Shown: positions 8,245 through 17,142, counted from the first letter of the stretch. The stretch is DNA of 36,101 nt from Sphingobacteriaceae bacterium (GCA_947458875.1 CANGZD010000014.1:1-36101), one strand, 5' to 3'. Translations and numbers: made by a program. The notes: a model not told the origin generated them from the sequence alone.

Positions 8245-10032
8245 ATGAAGCATATACGTAACTTTTGCATTATTGCACACATCGATCACGGGAAGAGCAC
8301 TTTAGCCGATCGATTATTAGAATATACCAATACCATCAGTAAGCGTGAGGCGCAAGCCCAATTGCTGGATGATATGGATCTGGAGCGTGAACGAGGAATC
8401 ACCATCAAGAGCCACGCCATACAAATGAACTATCAGAAAGATGGCCAGGATTATATTTTCAACCTGATCGACACTCCTGGGCACGTGGATTTCTCTTATG
8501 AGGTTTCCCGCTCCATCGCCGCCTGCGAAGGTGCTTTGTTAATCGTAGATGCATCACAAGGTATTCAGGCGCAAACCATTTCTAACCTTTATTTAGCTTT
8601 AGAACACGATCTGGAGATTATTCCGGTGTTGAATAAAATGGACTTGCCGGGTGCCATGCCAGAAGAGGTAAAAGATCAAATCGTAGACCTGATCGGTTGT
8701 AAAAGAGAAGATATTTTAGCCGCATCCGGTAAAACAGGCCAGGGTGTTCACGATATTTTAAGTGCCATTGTAGACCGGATTCCGGCACCCCTGGGTAATC
8801 CCGAAGGCGAATTGCAAGCCCTTATTTTCGACTCTGTATTCAATTCCTTCCGTGGAATCATTGCCTACTATAAAGTAGTGAACGGACAGATAAAAAAAGG
8901 CGACAAGGTAAAATTTGTGGCAACCGGCAAGGAATATTACGCGGAGGAAGTAGGTGTATTAAAGCTGAACCAGGAGCCTCGTAATGTCATAAAGACGGGA
9001 GATGTAGGTTACATCATTTCTGGAATTAAAGAGGCCCGTGAAGTGAAGGTTGGGGATACCATTACGACCGTTGACCGCCCTTCTAAAGAGGCGATTCAAG
9101 GTTTTGAAGAAGTAAAGCCGATGGTATTTGCCGGTATCTATCCGGTAGATACGGAAGATTACGAAGAATTGCGGGAAAGCATGGCCAAACTACAGTTGAA
9201 CGATGCTTCGATTGTATTCGAACCCGAATCCTCAGCCGCTTTGGGCTTCGGTTTCCGATGCGGATTCCTAGGTATGCTCCACATGGAGATCATTCAGGAG
9301 CGCTTGGAGCGAGAATTCGACATGACGGTGATCACCACCGTTCCAAACGTTTCGTACCTGGCTTATACCACTAAAGGCGAAGAAATTCAGGTGAACAACC
9401 CGTCCGACTTGCCCGATCCGAGTAAACTGGAATATGTGGAAGAGCCATTTATAAAAGCCAGTATTATTACCAAAGCCGAATTTGTGGGTCCGGTGATGTC
9501 ACTTTGTATTCAGAAAAGGGGAATCATCATTAATCAATCCTATCTTACTTCCGACCGTGTAGAGCTGATTTTTGAGATGCCAATGGGCGAAATTGTATTT
9601 GATTTTTACGATCGCTTGAAAACCATTTCCAAAGGTTATGCATCCTTTGATTACCATCAAATTGGTTACCGAAAATCAGATCTGGTGAAATTAGATATCC
9701 GCTTGAACAACGAACCGGTCGATGCGTTATCATCATTGATTCACCGCAGTAATTCTTACGATTTTGGTAAGAAAATTTGCGAAAAATTAAAAGAATTACT
9801 GCCACGCCAGCAGTTCGAAATCATCATTCAGGCTTCTATCGGTGCTAAAATTATTGCCCGTGAAACCGTGAAAGCCTTGCGTAAAGACGTAACTGCAAAA
9901 TGTTATGGTGGTGACATCTCGCGTAAGCGAAAACTATTGGAAAAGCAGAAAAAAGGCAAAAAACGCATGCGCCAGGTGGGTAACGTAGAGATTCCGCAAT
10001 CGGCGTTCATGGCGGTATTGAAATTGGATTAA
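8245..10032 (+). CDS. lepA: Elongation factor 4 (LepA), ribosomal GTPase
   Basis: A 595-residue translational GTPase that acts on stalled or initiating ribosomes and can back-translocate them. The G1 motif AHIDHGKS is at 11-18, G2 lies in [10 protein letters not shown]3 DTPGH near 77-81 and G4 NKMD near 131-134. EF-G-like domains II, III and V follow, then the LepA-specific C-terminal domain ending in [19 protein letters not shown], whose basic tail contacts the ribosome. Length matches E. coli (599). The start is fixed by the G1 motif directly after it. folD begins one base after the stop codon, so the two are co-transcribed. Confidence 0.98.
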   Translation: MKHIRNFCIIAHIDHGKSTLADRLLEYTNTISKREAQAQLLDDMDLERERGITIKSHAIQMNYQKDGQDYIFNLIDTPGHVDFSYEVSRSIAACEGALLIVDASQGIQAQTISNLYLALEHDLEIIPVLNKMDLPGAMPEEVKDQIVDLIGCKREDILAASGKTGQGVHDILSAIVDRIPAPLGNPEGELQALIFDSVFNSFRGIIAYYKVVNGQIKKGDKVKFVATGKEYYAEEVGVLKLNQEPRNVIKTGDVGYIISGIKEAREVKVGDTITTVDRPSKEAIQGFEEVKPMVFAGIYPVDTEDYEELRESMAKLQLNDASIVFEPESSAALGFGFRCGFLGMLHMEIIQERLEREFDMTVITTVPNVSYLAYTTKGEEIQVNNPSDLPDPSKLEYVEEPFIKASIITKAEFVGPVMSLCIQKRGIIINQSYLTSDRVELIFEMPMGEIVFDFYDRLKTISKGYASFDYHQIGYRKSDLVKLDIRLNNEPVDALSSLIHRSNSYDFGKKICEKLKELLPRQQFEIIIQASIGAKIIARETVKALRKDVTAKCYGGDISRKRKLLEKQKKGKKRMRQVGNVEIPQSAFMAVLKLD

Positions 10033-10033
10033 T

Positions 10034-10915
10034 ATGCAACTACTCGACGGTAAATATGTTTCTAATAAGCTGAAGCAGGAAATTGCTACAGAGGCTGCAC
10101 AGGTATCTCAGAATCTGGGCCGTAAACCCCATTTAGTGGCCATTTTGGTGGGCCATGATGGCGGCAGTGAAACTTATGTGGCCAGCAAAATGAAAAACTG
10201 CGAGACAGTAGGCTTTCGTTCTACACTCATCCGTTTTGAAAATACCGTTACCGAAACCGAATTAATCAATCAGATTGAAAAACTGAACCTTGACCGTGAA
10301 GTGGACGGCTTGATTGTTCAGCTGCCTCTTCCAAAACACATTGATCCGGAGAAAGTTACCGAAGCCATTGACTATCGAAAAGATGTAGACGGCTTCCACC
10401 CGATCAACTTGGGACGCATGCAACGCAACCTACCCTGCTTTATTCCAGCTACGCCTTACGGTATCACGCTGATGCTTCAGGAATATGACATTGAAACAGC
10501 GGGCAAACATTGTGTGGTGGTGGGTCGCAGCCAAATTGTGGGCCTACCAATGAGTATCCTGATGGCCCGAAATGGAAAACCGGGCAACTGTACCGTAACA
10601 CTCTGCCACAGTAAAACCGAAAACATGGCCCAATACACGCAAAAAGCAGATATCCTGATCGTTGCGATTGGAAAGAAAAATTTCATTACCGCTGATATGG
10701 TGAAGGAAGGTGCCGTAATAGTGGATGTAGGCATGAATCGCGAAACTTCAACCGAAACGAAATCAGGCTTCAAGTTATTTGGCGATGTGGATTTCGATCA
10801 GGTCGCTCCTAAATCTTCCTGGATTACACCGGTACCGGGTGGAGTGGGCCTCATGACCATTGTAGGTTTGCTTAAAAACACCCTGGCAGCTGCCCGAAAA
10901 GAAATTTATGCTTAA
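10034..10915 (+). CDS. folD: Bifunctional methylenetetrahydrofolate dehydrogenase/cyclohydrolase FolD
   Basis: A 293-residue enzyme converting 5,10-methylene-THF to 10-formyl-THF for purine and formyl-Met-tRNA synthesis; cytosolic. Signature segments in order: YVASKMKNC with the catalytic Tyr and Lys, [23 protein letters not shown], the NADP-binding [12 protein letters not shown], and the C-terminal [11 protein letters not shown]. Length is usual for the family. It sits one base after lepA and its end overlaps the next gene by 8 bases, indicating a three-gene operon with probable translational coupling. Confidence 0.98.
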   Translation: MQLLDGKYVSNKLKQEIATEAAQVSQNLGRKPHLVAILVGHDGGSETYVASKMKNCETVGFRSTLIRFENTVTETELINQIEKLNLDREVDGLIVQLPLPKHIDPEKVTEAIDYRKDVDGFHPINLGRMQRNLPCFIPATPYGITLMLQEYDIETAGKHCVVVGRSQIVGLPMSILMARNGKPGNCTVTLCHSKTENMAQYTQKADILIVAIGKKNFITADMVKEGAVIVDVGMNRETSTETKSGFKLFGDVDFDQVAPKSSWITPVPGGVGLMTIVGLLKNTLAAARKEIYA

Positions 10916-11342
10916 GTATTGGCTTACATGGGTGCTCTTTTTGAGTATGGCGATTAATGCACATGCCCAAGAGAAAAATTCATTGGCTTTAATTAAATCT
11001 TGCAATAGCTTAGATAGTGCTTTGATTGGGGTAAAGTATGACTACTTACAGTCATTATTGCACCCAAAACTTAGTTTAGGACATTCTAATGGTCTGATCG
11101 AAAATAAAACCGAACTGCTGCAACACTTGCAGAGCGGCTATCTCAAATACTTTAGAATCGAAAGCCTCGATAAGCCGGAAGTCTACACTTATAAAAAACT
11201 GGCTACTGTACGCCGCTACATTAAAGTAAAGGGGGAACTTCAACAAACTGCTTTTGAAGTCAAACTTCGAGTTTTGGAAACTTGGCTAAGGGAAAAATCT
11301 GCATGGCGATTATTGAACAGGCAGTCCACAAAAATCAACTAA
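10908..11342 (+). CDS. Exported NTF2-like (DUF4440-type) protein
   Basis: A 144-residue protein with a signal peptide (hydrophobic residues 4-17, then AHAQEK as a likely cleavage region), so periplasmic. The rest resembles small NTF2-fold domains: a helical start ([16 protein letters not shown]), then [25 protein letters not shown] and strands ending in [14 protein letters not shown]. No catalytic residue can be assigned and the ligand is unknown. It overlaps folD by 8 bases and its 3' end overlaps the convergent gene at 11335-11814 by 8 bases, leaving no room for a conventional terminator. Confidence 0.75.
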   Translation: MLKYWLTWVLFLSMAINAHAQEKNSLALIKSCNSLDSALIGVKYDYLQSLLHPKLSLGHSNGLIENKTELLQHLQSGYLKYFRIESLDKPEVYTYKKLATVRRYIKVKGELQQTAFEVKLRVLETWLREKSAWRLLNRQSTKIN

Positions 11343-11814
11343 GCAAATCTTCCGGAACTTTAAAGTCTTTACTTTCCTCGCACCAAATAACAGAAGAAAT
11401 CAACCATTTATCCTCTTTTAAAATAAACTGAATAAGGCTGATACCCTTCTTCCAGTTCACAGCAGCATTCTTCATATTACTAAACTCATACACACTCATC
11501 CGCTGGGCCATGGTACCGAATACCTGTGTGCGATCAGCTATTTCCTGCTGCACAAAGAATTCGGCATTACCGGCATCGATCTGTTTCATCAATGCCTGAA
11601 CGAAACTATTCAGGGTAAATTCCATGGTTTGGGCAAAAGTATGATCTACCAGATGGCCTTCGCCGAAGAACATCTCCTGCAGGCCATCCATGTTCGGAAA
11701 ATGTGCTGCATCGAATCCTTTATACAAATAAAAATGCTCGGTGAGGTGATCTATCTGCTGTATTTGGGCTTCCAGATTGTGTGGAGGAGTTGTTTGAACC
11801 ATGATATTTTCCAT
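11335..11814 (-). CDS. NTF2-like (SnoaL-type) protein, cytoplasmic
   Basis: A 159-residue protein without a signal peptide. The pattern is that of SnoaL/NTF2-fold proteins: an N-terminal helix pair around HLTEHFYLYKG, the middle FVQQEIADRTQVFGTMAQRMSVYEF, and a final strand pair QFILKEDKWLISSVIW. Function unknown. Two starts are possible: ATG at 11814, or ATG at 11802 (MVQTTPP). Either way the 5' end lies inside the Rieske gene in another frame (64 or 52 bases shared), so the two are co-transcribed. The 3' end overlaps the convergent NTF2-like gene by 8 bases. Confidence 0.75.
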   Translation of the reverse strand: MENIMVQTTPPHNLEAQIQQIDHLTEHFYLYKGFDAAHFPNMDGLQEMFFGEGHLVDHTFAQTMEFTLNSFVQALMKQIDAGNAEFFVQQEIADRTQVFGTMAQRMSVYEFSNMKNAAVNWKKGISLIQFILKEDKWLISSVIWCEESKDFKVPEDLLS

Positions 11815-12125
11815 CCGATATAAATTCCGTTTGTTCGAATTACCAGCGGATAGGTTTCTATATAATCACCCTGACCGGGTGCTCCCTTCCCACTTTGCAA
11901 ATCATATTCATAACGATGAAAAGGGCAAATTAGTTTGCCATTTTTGCACCAACCTTGGGAAAGATCGGCACCAGCATGAGGGCATTTAGACTGAGAGGCA
12001 AAAAGTTGATCACCCGATTTGACTAGACAAATTCGTTTACCATCTACCCAAACTGCACGGATAAAATCATTTTCCTGTTGTATTTCTGGTCCGCAAATCC
12101 GGATCCATCTCATTTGACGGGGCAT
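11751..12125 (-). CDS. Rieske 2Fe-2S ferredoxin-like protein
   Basis: A 124-residue single-domain Rieske protein. The two cluster-binding boxes are CPHAGADL and CPFHRYEYD, giving C-x-H ... C-x2-H spaced as in Rieske ferredoxins. There is no membrane segment or signal peptide, so it is a soluble electron carrier or a small component of an oxygenase or nitrite-reductase-like system; no partner oxygenase is nearby. The start may be the ATG at 12125 or a second at 12113 (MRWIRIC). The C-terminal GIYIGWKISWFKQ extends over the start of the NTF2-like gene. It is divergent from queE. Confidence 0.88.
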   Translation of the reverse strand: MPRQMRWIRICGPEIQQENDFIRAVWVDGKRICLVKSGDQLFASQSKCPHAGADLSQGWCKNGKLICPFHRYEYDLQSGKGAPGQGDYIETYPLVIRTNGIYIGWKISWFKQLLHTIWKPKYSR

Positions 12126-12131
12126 AATCTG

Positions 12132-12139
12132 TATATTTG
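12132..12139 (+). promoter_or_regulatory. -7 promoter element of queE
   Basis: TATATTTG matches TAnnTTTG and lies 16 bases before the queE ATG at 12156. A TTG at 12114-12116 could be the -33 element, but its 15-base spacing is short. The location supports the ATG at 12156 over an in-frame ATG farther upstream at 12078. Confidence 0.6.
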
Positions 12140-12155
12140 CAAACTAATTTACGTT

Positions 12156-12779
12156 ATGCCCCACCAAATTCCAGCCGATGGCACCTTATTACCGCTAATG
12201 GAAGAATTCTACACCATTCAGGGTGAAGGGTTCAATACCGGGAAGGCGGCCTATTTCATTCGTTTAGGAGGTTGTGATGTGGGCTGCCATTGGTGTGATG
12301 TGAAGGAAAGTTGGGATGCTGAACTTCATGCATTGACGAGCGCCGACGACATTGTTAAAAATGCTGAAAAACACCCGGGTAAAGCGGTGGTAATTACTGG
12401 TGGAGAGCCTTTATTGTATAATCTGGATTACCTGACCACAGAATTGCAAAAAAGGGGCATCCAAACCTTTATCGAAACTTCCGGTGCTTATCCCCTTTCG
12501 GGCAGCTGGGACTGGATCTGTTTATCGCCAAAAAAATTCAAATCGCCCAGACCAGAAATCCTTCCTTTGGCTGGCGAACTAAAAGTGATCGTGTTTAATA
12601 AAAGTGATTTTGCCTGGGCCGAAGAACATGCACAACATGCATCAGCAAATTGCAAGCTTTACCTGCAACCAGAATGGTCGAAAGCAGCTGAAATCACTCC
12701 CCTAATTATCGATTATGTAAAAGAAAACCCAAAATGGGAAATTTCTTTACAAACACATAAATACTTAAATATCCCCTGA
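12156..12779 (+). CDS. queE: 7-carboxy-7-deazaguanine synthase QueE (radical SAM)
   Basis: A 207-residue radical SAM enzyme that turns 6-carboxytetrahydropterin into 7-carboxy-7-deazaguanine, on the route to queuosine in tRNA. Residues C40, C44 and C47 form the CxxxCxxC 4Fe-4S motif inside GGCDVGCHWCDVKESWD. The preceding EFYTIQGEGFNTGKAA and the later ITGGEPLLY are also typical. I chose the ATG at 12156: it follows the -7 box at 12132-12139 and family members begin just before EFYTIQGEG; an upstream in-frame ATG at 12078 would run into the Rieske gene. The stop overlaps the next start (TGATG). The other queuosine genes are not in the window. Confidence 0.95.
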   Translation: MPHQIPADGTLLPLMEEFYTIQGEGFNTGKAAYFIRLGGCDVGCHWCDVKESWDAELHALTSADDIVKNAEKHPGKAVVITGGEPLLYNLDYLTTELQKRGIQTFIETSGAYPLSGSWDWICLSPKKFKSPRPEILPLAGELKVIVFNKSDFAWAEEHAQHASANCKLYLQPEWSKAAEITPLIIDYVKENPKWEISLQTHKYLNIP

Positions 12780-13552
12780 TGATTGGAAAAATTAAAACAC
12801 TAATCGTACTTGTTATGGGTTTAATGAGTATGAAAGTTGCATTGGCACAAGGTCAGTTGACTAAATATAATGATGGAACTACAAATTTGGAGGGCTACTT
12901 GGTAAAAGCAAAAGTCGGTGCACCAGGTGTGGTCATCATTCACCAATGGATGGGATTAAGTGATCATGAAAAAACCTCAGCCAATAAATTAGCTGAATTG
13001 GGTTATAACGCCTTGGCGGCGGATATATACGGAGAAAATATTCGTCCGAAAAATACTGGCGAAGCGGCTCCATTGGCCGGCAGCTATAAAAAAGATTACC
13101 AATTATTCCAATCACGCATTAAGGCCGCGATTGTCGAATTGGTGAGACAAGGTGCCGATCCAAAACGAATAGCAGTGATGGGTTATTGTTTTGGCGGGAC
13201 CGGTGCCATAGAAGCCGCTCGTGGATTATTGCCTGTTGCTGGTGTAATCTCTTTTCACGGATCTTTACAAAAAGATAAAGTCAGACCTAATGGTGCGATC
13301 AACAGCAAAGTATTGGTATTGCATGGTGCCGATGATCCTTTTGAAACAGAGCAAGAAATCAAAGATTTTCAACAGGAAATGCGTGAAGCAAAAGCCGACT
13401 GGGAAATGGTTTACTATGCCAATGCGGTACATGCCTTTACTCAAATTGCCGCTGGTAATGATAATTCGAAAGGTGCTGCCTATAACGAAATGGCCGATAA
13501 ACGTTCGTGGGAACACTTGAAATTATTTTTAACTGAGATCTTTACTAACTAA
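12779..13552 (+). CDS. Exported dienelactone hydrolase family protein
   Basis: A 257-residue alpha/beta-hydrolase with a signal peptide (residues 1-23, AQ cleavage region). Dienelactone hydrolases use a Cys-Asp-His triad; here the nucleophile elbow GYCFGG gives C137, HGADDPF gives D185 and AVHAF gives H218. The oxyanion region is near IHQWMGLSDH. The natural substrate is unknown: many exported bacterial members are general carboxylesterases rather than chloroaromatic-pathway enzymes. The start codon shares one base with the queE stop, implying coupled translation, and DUF6526 follows 12 bases after the end. Confidence 0.9.
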   Translation: MIGKIKTLIVLVMGLMSMKVALAQGQLTKYNDGTTNLEGYLVKAKVGAPGVVIIHQWMGLSDHEKTSANKLAELGYNALAADIYGENIRPKNTGEAAPLAGSYKKDYQLFQSRIKAAIVELVRQGADPKRIAVMGYCFGGTGAIEAARGLLPVAGVISFHGSLQKDKVRPNGAINSKVLVLHGADDPFETEQEIKDFQQEMREAKADWEMVYYANAVHAFTQIAAGNDNSKGAAYNEMADKRSWEHLKLFLTEIFTN

Positions 13553-13564
13553 AATAAACCCCAA

Positions 13565-13993
13565 ATGGAACAAAACTTCAAAAATCATGGACGTATGGTA
13601 CCTGGTTATCATTATGTACTTACTGCCTTTTTATTACTTGGATTAATTGGATCGGTCATTAACCTTTTCCAGTCTGAAGGAACTGCGGCCTACTATTCCG
13701 CATCTTTAATCACACTTTTGTTTGTCTCTGCATTTTTAACTGCAGCATTTACACGAATTTTTGCCCTGAAGGCACAAGACAGAGCTATCCGAGCCGAAGA
13801 GAATTTAAGACATTTTGTACTAACAGGCAAAACCTTGCCAGATGGGTTGACAATTAGACAAATTGTGGGATTAAGATTTGCTGCCAATGAAGAATTTCCT
13901 AAACTAGCAGAAAGAGCTGCTAAAGAAGACCTGAGTGAGAAAGCCATCAAACAAGCCATTAAAAACTGGAAAGCCGATACTTATCGGGTTTGA
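13565..13993 (+). CDS. DUF6526 family membrane protein
   Basis: A 142-residue protein of unknown function. The opening MEQNFKNHGRMVPGYHYVL is typical of a small Bacteroidota family that I recognise as DUF6526. Two membrane helices are evident, about residues 18-35 and 43-65, followed by a charged cytosolic tail with an amphipathic helix (LRHFVLTGKTLPDGLTIRQI) and a final helical segment rich in Glu and Lys. It is the last gene of the queE operon and is followed by a perfect terminator at 14010-14035. Confidence 0.75.
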   Translation: MEQNFKNHGRMVPGYHYVLTAFLLLGLIGSVINLFQSEGTAAYYSASLITLLFVSAFLTAAFTRIFALKAQDRAIRAEENLRHFVLTGKTLPDGLTIRQIVGLRFAANEEFPKLAERAAKEDLSEKAIKQAIKNWKADTYRV

Positions 13994-14009
13994 CAATTCT
14001 TGTATTAAG

Positions 14010-14035
14010 AAAAAAGGCGATATATCGCCTTTTTT
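14010..14035. terminator. Bidirectional terminator between the convergent DUF6526 gene and kdsA
   Basis: AAAAAAGGCGATA / TATCGCCTTTTTT is a perfect 26-base palindrome: a GC-containing stem with A and T tracts on both flanks, so it can end transcription from either side. It lies 17 bases after the DUF6526 stop and 45 bases beyond the end of kdsA. Confidence 0.92.
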
Positions 14036-14043
14036 ATGAGCTC

Positions 14044-14070
14044 AAGATCCTTCGTTATACTCAGGATGAC
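14044..14070. repeat. Possible copy of a dispersed intergenic repeat
   Basis: This stretch runs AAGATCCTTCG, then TTATA, then CTCAGGATGAC. It resembles a short palindromic unit (AGATCCTTCG...CTCAGGATGAC) that I recall as dispersed between genes in many bacterial genomes. Only one copy was noticed in the window. The ATCCT/AGGAT arms could form a weak hairpin after kdsA. Identification is from memory and unverified. Confidence 0.35.
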
Positions 14071-14079
14071 TGAGAAAGA

Positions 14080-14895
14080 TTATAAAATTGCCTGACGCAC
14101 CCGAACCAATTTAGTGAGTAAGGCCTCTAATTGGTCTAAAGGAAGCATGTTGGCACCATCAGATTTGGCTGTAGCGGGCTCCGGATGAGTTTCAATGAAC
14201 AAACCATCGGCACCTACGGCAATGGCAGCCTTCGCAATGGTTTCAATCAGTGCGGGTTTGCCACCTGTAACGCCACTGCCCTGGTTGGGCTGCTGCAGTG
14301 AGTGGGTACAATCCATTACTACCGGAACACCAAATTCACGCATTTCAGGAATGCCGCGAAAATCAACGATCAAATCCTGGTAACCAAACGTATTTCCACG
14401 ATCGGTCAAAATCACATTCGGATTGCCCGAGTCTTTTACTTTATCCACCGCAAACTTCATCGAGCCTGCAGAAAGGAATTGTCCTTTTTTAATATTGATG
14501 GTTTTTCCGGTTTGAGCGGCAGCTACCAATAAATCCGTTTGACGACACAAGAATGCCGGAATTTGCAAAACATCCACATACTCAGCCGCCATGGCCGCTT
14601 CTCCACTTTCATGGATGTCGGTTACCGTAGGAACACCAAATTCCTTGCTCACTTTAGCCAATATTTTCAAAGCTTTTTCGTCTCCAATTCCAGTAAATGA
14701 ATCAATTCTGGAACGGTTGGCTTTTCGATATGAACCTTTAAAAATATAGGGGATTTGCAGTTTATCCGTAATGCCAACAATACGCTCAGCAATACGCAGG
14801 GCCATGTCTTCACTTTCAATGGCACAAGGTCCGGCCATTAGAAAAAAATTATTGGTGTCGGTAAAATTAATTTGTGGAATAGCTTTCAGGCTCAT
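14080..14895 (-). CDS. kdsA: 3-deoxy-8-phosphooctulonate (Kdo8P) synthase, metal-dependent class
   Basis: A 271-residue enzyme condensing phosphoenolpyruvate with arabinose-5-phosphate to form Kdo-8-phosphate, for the lipopolysaccharide core. Typical segments are KGSYRKANRSRIDSF, TDIHESGE, IPAFLCRQTDLL and THPEPATAKSDG. Residues C24 (AGPCAIES), H198 (CTHSLQQ), E235 and D246 align, at one constant offset of 13, with the metal ligands C11, H185, E222 and D233 of the Aquifex enzyme. This is therefore the metal-dependent class, not the E. coli class with Asn in place of the Cys. Its ATG follows the recQ stop codon with no gap, so it depends on the recQ transcript. Confidence 0.97.
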   Translation of the reverse strand: MSLKAIPQINFTDTNNFFLMAGPCAIESEDMALRIAERIVGITDKLQIPYIFKGSYRKANRSRIDSFTGIGDEKALKILAKVSKEFGVPTVTDIHESGEAAMAAEYVDVLQIPAFLCRQTDLLVAAAQTGKTINIKKGQFLSAGSMKFAVDKVKDSGNPNVILTDRGNTFGYQDLIVDFRGIPEMREFGVPVVMDCTHSLQQPNQGSGVTGGKPALIETIAKAAIAVGADGLFIETHPEPATAKSDGANMLPLDQLEALLTKLVRVRQAIL

Positions 14896-17085
14896 TTAAT
14901 TTCCTAATTCAGATAAAAACTTAATTCGCATCAACTGAATTTCTTCGCGGGTATAATCATCTGTACCCAGTTCATTCAGCGCCTCATCTATAGAATCGAC
15001 TTCTGCACTGCGAAAATAATCATAAACTTCGTCTTGACGGTCTTCGTCAATCATCTCATCGATATAATAATTCAGATTGAGTTTGGTTCCTGAATTCACA
15101 ATAGACTCTATTTCTCTTAAAATCTCGGCATAAGACAAGCCTTTGGATGAAGCAATGTCTTCAAGATCTATCTGCCGGTCAATATTTTGAATGATAGAAA
15201 CCTTTAAAGCTGATTTATTGGCGGCACTTTTAATCACCAGGTCGACCGGGCGATCAATATCATTCTCCTCCACATAAGATTTAATCAGGTTGATGAATGG
15301 CATCCCAAACTTAATCGCTTTACCATTACCCACACCCGAAATCTGTTTCAACTCCTCAATCGATACCGGATAATGTGTACACATTTCTTCTAGAGAAGGA
15401 TCCTGAAATACAACGAAAGGAGGAATATTTTGTTGTTTGGCTATTTTTTTTCTAAGATCCTTTAAAAGCGCCATCAATTGGGTATCGAGCGCTGCCGTTC
15501 CCTGCTGCGATTGCTCCTCACTCTCTTCTTCGGCACTATCCATTGTTTGATTGAGGATGAATTTCACCGAATGTGGATTTTCAATGAATGAATATCCTGA
15601 TTTACTTAGTTTTAGCAAACCATAATTATCGATGTCTTTTGACAAATAATTATTGAGCACTGCCTGACGCAGTAATGATTTCCATAGAATTTCACCTTCT
15701 TCTTTTCCACTGCCAAAAAAAGCGTGTTGATGATGACCATAGGACTGAATTTGTTGGTTTTCTATTCCCAACATAAAGTTCAAGATGTATTGATCATCAA
15801 ATTTTTCACCAATTTCTTGAATCACACTGAGTGTTTTGTGCAGCTGTATCTCGGCATCAAAATATTTTTTCTCTGCCCGGCAGTTATCGCACATATTATT
15901 ACAACCTGCCTCGTTAAAATTCTCTCCGAAATAATGTAAGATCTGTTTTCTGCGGCAAACCGATGATTCAGAGTAATCAATCACCTCTTTCAAGATCTGA
16001 GTACCAATTTCACGTTCAGAAACTGGTTTATCCTTCATGAATTTGACCAGTTTCTCAATATCTTTTTCAGCATAAAAAGCTAAACATACTCCTTCGCCGC
16101 CATCACGTCCTGCCCTACCTGTTTCCTGATAATAGCCTTCCATACTTTTCGGAATATCGTGATGAATCACATATCGAACATCAGGCTTATCAATACCCAT
16201 TCCGAATGCAATAGTTGCCACAATTACCTCCACATCTTCCATTAAAAAAGCATCTTGAGTATCGGCCCTAACCTTGGGCTCCAAACCAGCATGGTAAGGA
16301 AGCGCCTTAATTCCGTTTAAATTGAGCAATTCTGCAATTTCCTCCACTTTTTTCCTGCTCAAACAATAGATGATTCCTGATTTCCCGGGCTGGCTTTTAA
16401 TGTAACGAACCATTTCTTTGGCCACATCTCTTTTGGGCCTAACCTCATAAAAAAGGTTAGTTCTGTTGAATGAAGATTTGAACAAAACCGCCTCATTCAT
16501 CTGCAGGTTCTTCTGAATATCATGCTGAACCTTAGGTGTAGCGGTGGCTGTGAGTGCTATAATTGGAATATCACTGCCCAATGTATTGATCACCTGACGT
16601 ATTTTCCGGTATTCTGGTCTAAAATCATGGCCCCATTCCGAAATACAGTGTGCTTCGTCTACTGCAACGAAAGAAACTGGCACCGACTGTAGAAATTCAA
16701 TATTTTCTGCTTTGGCGAGCGATTCTGGTGCTACGTAAAGCAGCTTGGTATCCCCGTTCAAAATATCTTGTTTAACCTGGCTAATCTCAGATTTATTTAG
16801 AGAAGAATTGAGGAAATGGGCAATGTGATTGTTACCACCAAAGGCCCTCAGCTGATCTACCTGATTTTTCATCAGGGCAATTAGAGGAGAAATCACAATG
16901 GCTGTACCCTCACTCATCAAGGCTGGTAATTGATAACAGATAGATTTGCCACCACCGGTAGGCATGATCACGAAGGTGTCCTTTTTCTGGAGAATACTGG
17001 TAATGATCTGCTCCTGATCACCCTTGAAGTTATCAAAACCAAAAAAATTCTGTAAGTTGTCAAATAATGACTTTTTTACCTCCAT
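14896..17085 (-). CDS. recQ: ATP-dependent DNA helicase RecQ (long form with HRDC domain)
   Basis: A 729-residue RecQ. Walker A TGGGKS is at 43-48, DEAH at 143-146 followed by CISEWGHDFRPEY, and motif VI is QETGRAGRDGG. The zinc-binding RQC region is CRRKQIL ... CNNMCDNC near 383-408, followed by a winged helix. An HRDC domain lies around 530-610 (LRKKIAKQQNIPPFVVF, then LKQISGVGNGKAIKFG), then an acidic helical C-terminal extension of about 100 residues. It unwinds recombination intermediates and blocked forks. The gene is fused into one transcript with kdsA and is divergent from kdsD. It is the better match to canonical RecQ of the two in the window. Confidence 0.96.
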   Translation of the reverse strand: MEVKKSLFDNLQNFFGFDNFKGDQEQIITSILQKKDTFVIMPTGGGKSICYQLPALMSEGTAIVISPLIALMKNQVDQLRAFGGNNHIAHFLNSSLNKSEISQVKQDILNGDTKLLYVAPESLAKAENIEFLQSVPVSFVAVDEAHCISEWGHDFRPEYRKIRQVINTLGSDIPIIALTATATPKVQHDIQKNLQMNEAVLFKSSFNRTNLFYEVRPKRDVAKEMVRYIKSQPGKSGIIYCLSRKKVEEIAELLNLNGIKALPYHAGLEPKVRADTQDAFLMEDVEVIVATIAFGMGIDKPDVRYVIHHDIPKSMEGYYQETGRAGRDGGEGVCLAFYAEKDIEKLVKFMKDKPVSEREIGTQILKEVIDYSESSVCRRKQILHYFGENFNEAGCNNMCDNCRAEKKYFDAEIQLHKTLSVIQEIGEKFDDQYILNFMLGIENQQIQSYGHHQHAFFGSGKEEGEILWKSLLRQAVLNNYLSKDIDNYGLLKLSKSGYSFIENPHSVKFILNQTMDSAEEESEEQSQQGTAALDTQLMALLKDLRKKIAKQQNIPPFVVFQDPSLEEMCTHYPVSIEELKQISGVGNGKAIKFGMPFINLIKSYVEENDIDRPVDLVIKSAANKSALKVSIIQNIDRQIDLEDIASSKGLSYAEILREIESIVNSGTKLNLNYYIDEMIDEDRQDEVYDYFRSAEVDSIDEALNELGTDDYTREEIQLMRIKFLSELGN

Positions 17086-17142
17086 CGTTCCAATTACCCG
17101 AAAATTCTAAGATTTGTGTGTGTATTAAACTTCAAAATAACA

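Noticed and set aside
11751-11814. Frameshift truncating the Rieske gene
   Set aside because: The Rieske frame stays open with a plausible C-terminal tail, and the downstream gene has its own ATG and a complete NTF2-like domain.
12140-12155. preQ1 riboswitch in the queE leader
   Set aside because: Only 16 bases separate the -7 box from the ATG, too short for even the smallest preQ1 aptamer.
12078-12155. Upstream ATG at 12078 as the queE start
   Set aside because: The 26 extra residues do not match the family, overlap the divergent Rieske gene and lie across the -7 box at 12132-12139.
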